Shown here in pieces: positions 15,778 through 20,659 of a DNA stretch of 20,659 nucleotides. The notes beneath the pieces are model-generated. The model saw only the letters and a program-made list of their open reading frames with translations. It had not been told where the DNA came from and searched no databases. The first letter of the stretch is position 1. The number at the start of each line of letters is the position of its first letter. The DNA comes from Candidatus Zixiibacteriota bacterium. Lineage in GTDB: Bacteria; Zixibacteria; MSB-5A5; RBG-16-43-9. Location of the stretch: assembly GCA_029858245.1 (NCBI GenBank), contig JAOUFL010000011.1:1-20659 (forward strand). Reading direction: 5' to 3'. The position numbers and the translations under genes are program-made.

Positions 15778-17082
15778 TTATGTCTCCCACTCCATTGCAT
15801 CTATATATCTTTTAACTTCTTCCAATTTATCATTTTTTGGTGCGTATAATCTATTTTTATTAATTCCTTCATCTAATGATTTAATGATGTTAGAGACTCT
15901 TTCTATATCTTTATACTTATCTTTAATATCGCTAGATTTTGGTGATCTTAGCTTTACATAAAATCTTTCTTTCTTAAATTTATTAGGGGCATCTTGAGCA
16001 TTGTCGGTTAAGAAATTTGCACCAAATTTTTTTCTAATCTCTTCTATATTTTTTTCAAATATTTCTTTTTCTTTAATACTTGTATAGTCTAGGGTCCCCT
16101 TTACACATTCATGATGTTGTCGATACATTAGAATATTAGCTAGCTCTTTATATTCTCCATTATTTGAAATCTCCTCCTTAACCCTGTTAAAAACTGAGGC
16201 ATCGTCATGTTCTAGGTATTCCTTAACATCAAATGGGTATTTTTCACCATAGTTTTTTAGCAAAGTCTTCTTTATGAATTCAGTGAAATGTAAATCGTAA
16301 GCACGTCTAACCGGGTGAAAATAAACTTGTAAAAACATATAATATCTTGCTAAAATAAGTGCTTCTGCCGTATAGACTCCACCCTCATCTATGCCTAAAG
16401 TCGGAGATTCATAAAATTTATCACGAACCATTGTTAGAGTGTTCACCAATCTATCTAAATCAAATCTACCATAATAGACTCCTGTGTAAAATGAATCTCT
16501 CCATAAGTAGTCCATTCTATCAACATCAAGGGGGCCATCAATAATTGGTTGTAAGATTGGATTTGGTTCTTCTTTAGTAATAAACTTTCCAATTTTCTCT
16601 GCAGTTATTTCATATTCACTATTCAAATTATCTATGCTTTCCTTGATTGCCTTGTCCTCCAAGATTATTTTTTTAGAGAAATCTTTATGGGTTAATTTCT
16701 TACCTCCTTCCTCTGAAAAAAGCACTCCTTCACCCACATGTGATAATGGCGGATGTCCTATATCGTGTAATAATGCAACAAGTCTAAGCAATATTTTATT
16801 TTTCTGTATCTCTTTTTCATCCCAATTAAGAAGTTTCTCTTGTTTATCTTTTAAAATTAGTATATCATAGACTCTAGAAACCAATTCCATCACCCCTAAA
16901 GAGTGAGCAAATCTCGTATGGTCAGCACCATGATATATAAGATTTGTTGGTCCAAGTTGTTTAATCCTTCTTAATCTTTGAAAGGCAGAGGTATTTATTA
17001 TATCCCTTTCAATATCATAAACTTTTATATATCCATGAATTGGATCCCTAAAAATGTGGTACTTATCAAAATAGCTGCTCAA
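15778..17082 (-). CDS. HD-domain dNTP triphosphohydrolase-like protein (YwfO/SAMHD1-like)
   Basis: A 434-aa metal-dependent HD phosphohydrolase related to dGTPases and SAMHD1, which cut dNTPs to nucleoside and triphosphate. Ligand motifs are complete: RFAHSLGV (57-64, His60), LLHDIGHPPLSH (104-115, His106-Asp107) and LDVDRMDYLWRD (185-196, Asp188). They line up with His167, His206-Asp207 and Asp311 of SAMHD1. The opening FRDPIHGYI and FQRLRRIKQLG (34-44) are typical of this subgroup. The length fits YwfO-type proteins. The start is TTG at 17082 behind TAGGAG; there is no ATG in a plausible place. It has its own promoter with a palindrome in the spacer and is followed 16 bp later by the YwgA-like gene. 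Bacterial dNTPases of this family can act in phage defence by depleting dNTPs; a housekeeping role in nucleotide balance is equally possible. Confidence 0.88.
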   Translation of the reverse strand: MSSYFDKYHIFRDPIHGYIKVYDIERDIINTSAFQRLRRIKQLGPTNLIYHGADHTRFAHSLGVMELVSRVYDILILKDKQEKLLNWDEKEIQKNKILLRLVALLHDIGHPPLSHVGEGVLFSEEGGKKLTHKDFSKKIILEDKAIKESIDNLNSEYEITAEKIGKFITKEEPNPILQPIIDGPLDVDRMDYLWRDSFYTGVYYGRFDLDRLVNTLTMVRDKFYESPTLGIDEGGVYTAEALILARYYMFLQVYFHPVRRAYDLHFTEFIKKTLLKNYGEKYPFDVKEYLEHDDASVFNRVKEEISNNGEYKELANILMYRQHHECVKGTLDYTSIKEKEIFEKNIEEIRKKFGANFLTDNAQDAPNKFKKERFYVKLRSPKSSDIKDKYKDIERVSNIIKSLDEGINKNRLYAPKNDKLEEVKRYIDAMEWET

Positions 17083-17098
17083 TAAATCTTACTCCTAC

Positions 17099-17127
17099 AA
17101 AATAGTGCACATACGTGCAGATGTCAA
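17099..17127 (-). promoter_or_regulatory. Promoter of the HD/YwgA pair with a palindromic operator candidate
   Basis: On the minus strand TTGACA (17127-17122), a 17-bp spacer and TATTTT (17104-17099). The spacer carries TGCAC-GTAT-GTGCA (17119-17106), a 5+5 inverted repeat covering most of the region between the two boxes, a classic place for a repressor. Upstream, AATTTTAG repeats form an AT-rich tract. Transcription would begin near 17092, leaving a leader of only about 10 nt, so the ribosome site would lie at the very 5' end. Confidence 0.65.
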
Positions 17128-17152
17128 GAGAAAAATTCTAAAATTCTAAAAT

Positions 17153-18994
17153 TTACAACCTCTCCAATGCTTCATTAGGATAGATATCCAGGGTAATCAT
17201 CCACTCTTTTAATTTCTGCACTCTGATTTTATCATCTGTTGGCAGGTTAAAAGGTCTCCCCCTGCCATCTAAGATTATGCCAGTAACTCCACCATAGATT
17301 TCCTTTTCGACTTTTCCGCCTTTGCCTTCGCCCAGGTCAAATCCCCTGAGTGGCTCCAGAATAGCTTTGGCTTTTAAAGGATCTCCTTTTTCATCCAGCC
17401 CCAAGGGGAATTTTTTCATCTCACCATATTTCAAGGTTCCCTCAATGGTTTCGCCATCAGGCATCTCAAACTTATATTTCAAGATATCCCTTTCGTCCTT
17501 AAGCTCTCCTGCGGGAGCAATACAGGTTCCTAAATGAATTAAACAGTCTTTATTGAAAACCTCGACAGCTGCTTTGGTATGAACGGTGGATAAGACCCCA
17601 AGCTGGGGCATCATAAATATACTGTCAACGGCTAATCGGGTTATTGCCTCAGGCATGAATCCATCAATCAACATCAAAGCAGCCTGATGCCTTCTGGGAG
17701 CATGAGAGAGCACACCTCCTGAGCCTATGAGCATATCCAGGGTCATCATATTCACCAGGGTCTGTCCGCCAATGGTCTGGTCAAAAGCATCCGCTATGGT
17801 TCTCTGCTGTTGTACTCCTTTTAAAACGGTAGCAAAAGATTTATGCTGGATAAAAGCAAGCCTCAAAGCCTCTTTGGCAATTGCCTGCTCAAAGATCAGC
17901 TCCTCCATCGACTGCGGAATGGTGGTAGGTCTGATCATCTTGTTTTTGACCCGGTTCCTCAGGTCCCTTTCATCCAGATGGAAGGGAACCCATCTCATCA
18001 CATTATCCAGTCCAGCCTCAGCAAAGACGTTGGATACAGAATAGCTCATCCCTAAATTTGCACTAACTGTTCGGTTGAAAATCCCCTGAAATACAGAGAA
18101 AATATCTGTGGTGGCACCTCCTATATCCACTCCTACAACTTGAATCCCTTCTTCGTCCGCGATCTTTTTCATAATCAATCCAACTGCACCCGGGGTAGGC
18201 ATAATGGGTGCATCCGTCCAGGTCATAAGTTTTTTGTATCCGGGTGCCTGAGCCATTACATGTTCCATAAAGAGATCATGAATCTTCTCCCTGGCAGGTA
18301 AGAGATTTTCTCTTTCCAGAACCGGTCGCAAATTCTCCACCACAGTCAAATCTACTTTATTCAAGAGAGTGTTTTTGATTGCCTCTCGGGCATTGATGTT
18401 TCCGGCATATATAACCGGCAGCTGGTAACCTATGCCTAACCTGGGCTTGGGATCTGCCGCAGAGAGTAGCTCAGCTAATTCCACCACGTGAGTAGTGGTT
18501 CCTCCATCGATTCCGCCTGAAAGTAAAATCATGTCTGGCCTTAGCTGTCTTATTCTCTGGATCTGCTGGTGTGGAAGCCTTTTGTCATTGGAGGCAATCA
18601 CGTCCATCACAATTGCACCTGCACCCAAGGCTGCTCTTTCAGCACTTTCCGCGGTCATACTCCTAACCACCCCTGCTACCATCATCTGTAAGCCTCCACC
18701 AGCGCTGGAAGTGGAAACGTAAATATCAGTGCCCACATTTCCGTTAGAGGGAGTGATTATCTTCCCTTTTTCATCCAGTATTTTCCTGCCGGAAAGCTCC
18801 TCCACCTCTGCCACCGCATTCAAGACCCCCATGGTCACATCTTCAAAGGGTGCCTCAACTGTGGTGGGGGCTTCTCCTCGAACAATCAGACGATATTCAT
18901 CCCCCTTCTTCTCAATCAGGATTGCCTTGGTGGTAGTGCTTCCACAGTCCGTGGCTACGATGATATTGATATCTTCCGGTTTTAAATCTTTCAT
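17153..18994 (-). CDS. glmL: GlmL/MutL-family ASKHA protein
   Basis: A 613-aa protein of the family named for the product next to glutamate mutase (GlmL/MutL). It has the actin/Hsp70-type ATPase motifs: phosphate 1 ATDCGSTTTKA (14-24), a glycine-rich block LLSGGIDGGTTTHVVELAE (157-175), phosphate 2 GVDIGGATTDIFSVF (288-302) and adenosine motif LIGSGGVLSHAPR (422-434). Its length is usual for the family. In mutase operons it is presumed to be an accessory or reactivating ATPase, but no glmE, glmS or other B12 mutase gene is in this window. It is instead near the KOW protein and the DUF6754 operon, which suggests another client. AAAGGAGTT precedes the ATG. Composition resembles the DUF6754 genes. 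The family is sure; the mutase-related function is doubtful here. Confidence 0.87.
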   Translation of the reverse strand: MKDLKPEDINIIVATDCGSTTTKAILIEKKGDEYRLIVRGEAPTTVEAPFEDVTMGVLNAVAEVEELSGRKILDEKGKIITPSNGNVGTDIYVSTSSAGGGLQMMVAGVVRSMTAESAERAALGAGAIVMDVIASNDKRLPHQQIQRIRQLRPDMILLSGGIDGGTTTHVVELAELLSAADPKPRLGIGYQLPVIYAGNINAREAIKNTLLNKVDLTVVENLRPVLERENLLPAREKIHDLFMEHVMAQAPGYKKLMTWTDAPIMPTPGAVGLIMKKIADEEGIQVVGVDIGGATTDIFSVFQGIFNRTVSANLGMSYSVSNVFAEAGLDNVMRWVPFHLDERDLRNRVKNKMIRPTTIPQSMEELIFEQAIAKEALRLAFIQHKSFATVLKGVQQQRTIADAFDQTIGGQTLVNMMTLDMLIGSGGVLSHAPRRHQAALMLIDGFMPEAITRLAVDSIFMMPQLGVLSTVHTKAAVEVFNKDCLIHLGTCIAPAGELKDERDILKYKFEMPDGETIEGTLKYGEMKKFPLGLDEKGDPLKAKAILEPLRGFDLGEGKGGKVEKEIYGGVTGIILDGRGRPFNLPTDDKIRVQKLKEWMITLDIYPNEALERL

Positions 18995-19015
18995 AGAACT
19001 CCTTTATGACTTTAC

Positions 19016-19039
19016 TGGAGTGTAAAGCTTCAGCTTTAC
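19016..19039 (-). repeat. Dispersed hairpin repeat, copy 5 (inverted relative to copies 1-4)
   Basis: On the plus strand TGGAGT, GTAAAGC (19022-19028), loop TTCA, GCTTTAC (19033-19039): a perfect 7-bp stem. Read on the minus strand it is stem-TGAA-stem-ACTCCA, the family form. It lies between the glmL start and copy 6. Confidence 0.75.
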
Positions 19040-19050
19040 GTTTATTATTG

Positions 19051-19074
19051 GCAAACCTAAAGGTTCGCACTCCA
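19051..19074 (+). repeat. Dispersed hairpin repeat, copy 6
   Basis: GCAAACC (19051-19057), loop TAAA, GGTTCGC (19062-19068, one mismatch), then the tail ACTCCA. It faces copy 5 across 11 bp, so the two tails TGGAGT and ACTCCA form an outer inverted repeat around the pair. Confidence 0.75.
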
Positions 19075-19122
19075 AAATTTTCGCAGGTCGAGCATATCCA
19101 GAAAGATTGCTAGACATTTATT

Positions 19123-19148
19123 GTCAAGCAGGTTACGCCATGCTTGAC
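19123..19148. repeat. Inverted repeat downstream of the larE-linked genes
   Basis: GTCAAGCA (19123-19130), a 10-nt loop and TGCTTGAC (19141-19148) form a perfect 8-bp stem. A third related arm AGGTCGAGCAT (19085-19095) also pairs with ATGCTTGACCT (19140-19150) with one mismatch, so two alternative stems are possible. No T run follows on the minus strand, so a rho-independent terminator is not supported. The gap 18995-19177 holds only these repeats. Confidence 0.5.
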
Positions 19149-19177
19149 CTACTCGTCGGGCATAAAACCCAAAGCTA

Positions 19178-19591
19178 CTATTCCTTTCCCGTAATTACCT
19201 GCCACAAATTCCTTCTGCCTTTGGTTTTCCTTTCCTCTTTTCTTCTCTTTTTGTCCTCTTTCTCTTTAGCTAAAGCCTCAACGTCGAATTTCTCTATGGT
19301 CTGCAAAAGCTTTTCCATATTACCCCTTTCCTCCATCATCTTCCTGAACTCATCGTAGTCTTTCCAGGAGAAAATAGTCTGCACAAAGGGTTCGAAAAAG
19401 ACCAGCATCTGAGAGCCGATGTAATTTAAAGGTTTAACCGATTCCAGAAATAAAATAGCCGGCGTAGACATCTTCCACAGAACCACTTTTTTGGCAATCC
19501 TGTCCAGTATCTCCTGCTGTGCAGGGGTAAGTCCTTTTTCTTCTTCTTTCGCTATCTTTGGATGCGAAGAAAAGATCTGTCTGAAAGGCAT
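19178..19591 (-). CDS. Conserved-looking hypothetical protein with charged C-terminal tail
   Basis: A 137-aa protein of no family I can name. A helix with LTPAQQEILDRIAKKV (21-36) leads to a hydrophobic stretch STPAILFLESVKPLNYIGSQMLVFFEPFV (42-70), which may associate with the membrane but is interrupted by charged residues. EFRKMMEERGNMEKLLQTIE (81-100) is helical, and the last 30 residues are strongly basic and acidic mixed (KEKEDKKRRKEERKTKGRR). The ATG abuts the stop of the upstream 135-aa gene (TTAAATG), so translation is probably coupled. It is the last gene of the larE-linked group. Confidence 0.7.
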   Translation of the reverse strand: MPFRQIFSSHPKIAKEEEKGLTPAQQEILDRIAKKVVLWKMSTPAILFLESVKPLNYIGSQMLVFFEPFVQTIFSWKDYDEFRKMMEERGNMEKLLQTIEKFDVEALAKEKEDKKRRKEERKTKGRRNLWQVITGKE

Positions 19592-19999
19592 TTAACTTTT
19601 TATCCTCGATTTGATATAATTAACAACTTCCTCTTTATTCTGCTCAAACCTTACGTATATTCCCCTGAAATTCTCTAAACGGGATGGTTTTTCAAAAGGG
19701 GAGAGAAGGACTCCGTTTTTATCCACATAGAAACTGCGGTATTTGCCCCATTCCATCTCCCTTGTGTTTATCAGGAATTTAACTTTTATCTTATCCCGGG
19801 ATAGCTCATAAGTCGTAGGTAGAAAAAAGGAGGCAAGTGAGCCCAGCAGGATAACTAAAGAAAGCAAAAGGAAAAAAAGGCTGTTAGTGGAAAAGAATAC
19901 AACCGCCGGTGCAAGGGTAATGAAAAGGATAACTAAAATTGTGCTTCTTTTATTTTTCTTCAGCGGATGACTGGTCCAGGTCAAGCTTTCTTCTACCAT
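19592..19999 (-). CDS. Small membrane protein with two TM helices and a PH-like C-terminus
   Basis: A 135-aa protein with a cytoplasmic N-terminus (HPLKKNKR), a TM hairpin (about 20-36 and 40-60), then a beta-rich domain YELSRDKIKVKFLINTREMEW (64-84) and KYRSFYVDKNGVLLSP (86-101), ending with a helix EEVVNYIKSRI. This is the usual layout of bacterial PH-like (YdbT/YcxB-type) small membrane proteins; that assignment is by pattern only. The ATG abuts the stop of the 72-aa gene and has GGGAGGAAAAG upstream. Role unknown. Confidence 0.7.
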   Translation of the reverse strand: MVEESLTWTSHPLKKNKRSTILVILFITLAPAVVFFSTNSLFFLLLSLVILLGSLASFFLPTTYELSRDKIKVKFLINTREMEWGKYRSFYVDKNGVLLSPFEKPSRLENFRGIYVRFEQNKEEVVNYIKSRIKS

Positions 20000-20218
20000 T
20001 TATTCTTTTCCTCCCTCTGAGGTTCTGTACCTGTTCTTTCTGATCTCCTCCATCTGCTGAAGAAGCTCCTTGGGCTCGATCATTTTCTTTTTAACCAAAA
20101 GAGTTACCAGGGCTTCTTGAGCCAGATTATTGGATAAACATAGCTCCTCAAAGGTAACCTCTTTCCATTTGCCATCATAGAATATCTTTAAAGCTACTTT
20201 TTTATCTTTTTCTTCCAA
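20000..20218 (-). CDS. Small hypothetical protein
   Basis: A 72-aa, charged, soluble protein with a beta-like start (VALKIFYDGKWKEVTFEEL) and a helical end (ALVTLLVKKKMIEPKELLQQMEEI). It starts with TTG, 2 bp after the larE stop. The ribosome site AAAGGA lies in the last larE codons, so it is coupled to larE. No family recognised. Confidence 0.65.
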   Translation of the reverse strand: MEEKDKKVALKIFYDGKWKEVTFEELCLSNNLAQEALVTLLVKKKMIEPKELLQQMEEIRKNRYRTSEGGKE

Positions 20219-20220
20219 AA

Positions 20221-20659
20221 TTATTTCCTTTCTAAAACCTCATTTAAACTGCCTGTTCGATACCCTAAAAGGTCTAAGGTTACATAGTTAAATCTTAAAC
20301 CTTTTAGTTTATCAGCTATCTTTTTTCTTAACTTTTCATTCAAAAGCATTCTTTTAAGCTCTTTTGATTCTAATTCGATTCGGGCAATCCCCTTGTGATC
20401 CCTGACCCTTAACTGGGTAAAACCTGCGTTATGTAAGAAATTCTCTGCTCTTTCTATTCTTTTCAGCTTTTCAGGAGTAATCTTCTCGCCGTAAGGAATC
20501 CTGGAGGACAAACAGGCAAAAGCTGGTTTGTTCCAGGTAGGAAGTTTGAGCTTTTTGGAAAGAGTTCGTATCTCCTCTTTAGTAAGCCCTGATTCCAGCA
20601 GGGGGCTTCTGATCCCTAATTTATCAAGAGCTATTCTGCCCGGTCTGTAATCTTTCCGG
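20221..20659 (-). CDS. larE: LarE, ATP-dependent sacrificial sulfur transferase (C-terminal part)
   Basis: The open frame continues past the right edge, so only about 145 C-terminal residues are present. LarE adenylates the carboxylates of pyridinium biscarboxylic acid mononucleotide and transfers sulfur, a step in making the nickel-pincer nucleotide of lactate racemase and relatives. Recognisable motifs are DYRPGRIA near the edge, SPLLESGLTKEEIR, LPTWNKPAFACLSSRIPYG and VRDHKGIARIEL. The Cys in ACLSSR is the likely counterpart of the sacrificial cysteine of single-Cys LarE proteins; some homologues use a cluster instead. A start at the TTG in CLSSR would give only a fragment and is not real. 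Three small genes follow with almost no spacing. Confidence 0.88.
   Translation of the reverse strand, partial: RKDYRPGRIALDKLGIRSPLLESGLTKEEIRTLSKKLKLPTWNKPAFACLSSRIPYGEKITPEKLKRIERAENFLHNAGFTQLRVRDHKGIARIELESKELKRMLLNEKLRKKIADKLKGLRFNYVTLDLLGYRTGSLNEVLERK

Noticed and set aside
17153..18994. A glutamate fermentation (methylaspartate) operon based on glmL
   Set aside because: No glmE, glmS or methylaspartate ammonia-lyase gene is nearby.
1..20659. CRISPR array, tRNA or rRNA genes, insertion sequence with transposase
   Set aside because: No regularly spaced long direct repeats, no cloverleaf or rRNA-like stretch, and no transposase frame were found.

Overview
The window looks like a contig of an uncultured bacterium. 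The repertoire points to deep-branching candidate phyla of the WOR-3, Zixibacteria or Chloroflexi kind: DUF6754/FN3 membrane proteins, a stand-alone GlmL-type ASKHA protein, LarE, TTG and GTG starts, and small dispersed hairpins. No rRNA or ribosomal protein gene is present, so this placement is an inference. Every gene I support lies on the minus strand, so the layout below runs in transcription order, from high to low coordinate.

20659-19178: the 3' part of larE (sulfur insertion for the nickel-pincer cofactor) enters from the right edge. It is followed by three tightly packed small genes of unknown function: a 72-aa soluble protein, a 135-aa two-TM protein, and a 137-aa protein with a charged tail. 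A 183-bp repeat-rich gap follows.

18994-14050: a GlmL/MutL-like ASKHA protein, then an AT-rich two-gene module (HD-domain dNTPase-like protein plus YwgA/Panacea-like protein) with its own promoter, then a 375-aa protein with a lipoyl-like N-terminus and a KOW-like C-terminus.

13958-6100: a promoter and a terminator-like leader hairpin precede a nine-gene membrane-protein operon. The order is A-B-C-D, A-B-C-D, A', where A is FN3-DUF6754, B and D are polytopic membrane proteins, and C is anchored at both ends with an extracytoplasmic domain. It is a tandem duplication of a four-gene unit plus a third A that has lost FN3. This is most likely one multi-subunit membrane complex of unknown function.

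6099-1: after a 215-bp gap with three hairpin repeats and a heptamer repeat comes an AT-rich accessory block. It holds a long GHMP kinase with a C-terminal nucleotidyl-cyclase-like region, then a DruA-like (DUF4338) protein, a NurA nuclease and a HerA ATPase. DruA-NurA-HerA are packed end to end and form a plausible unreported anti-phage or DNA-processing module.

The two most interesting items are the DruA-NurA-HerA (with or without GHMP) cassette and the duplicated DUF6754 quartet linked to GlmL and the KOW protein.
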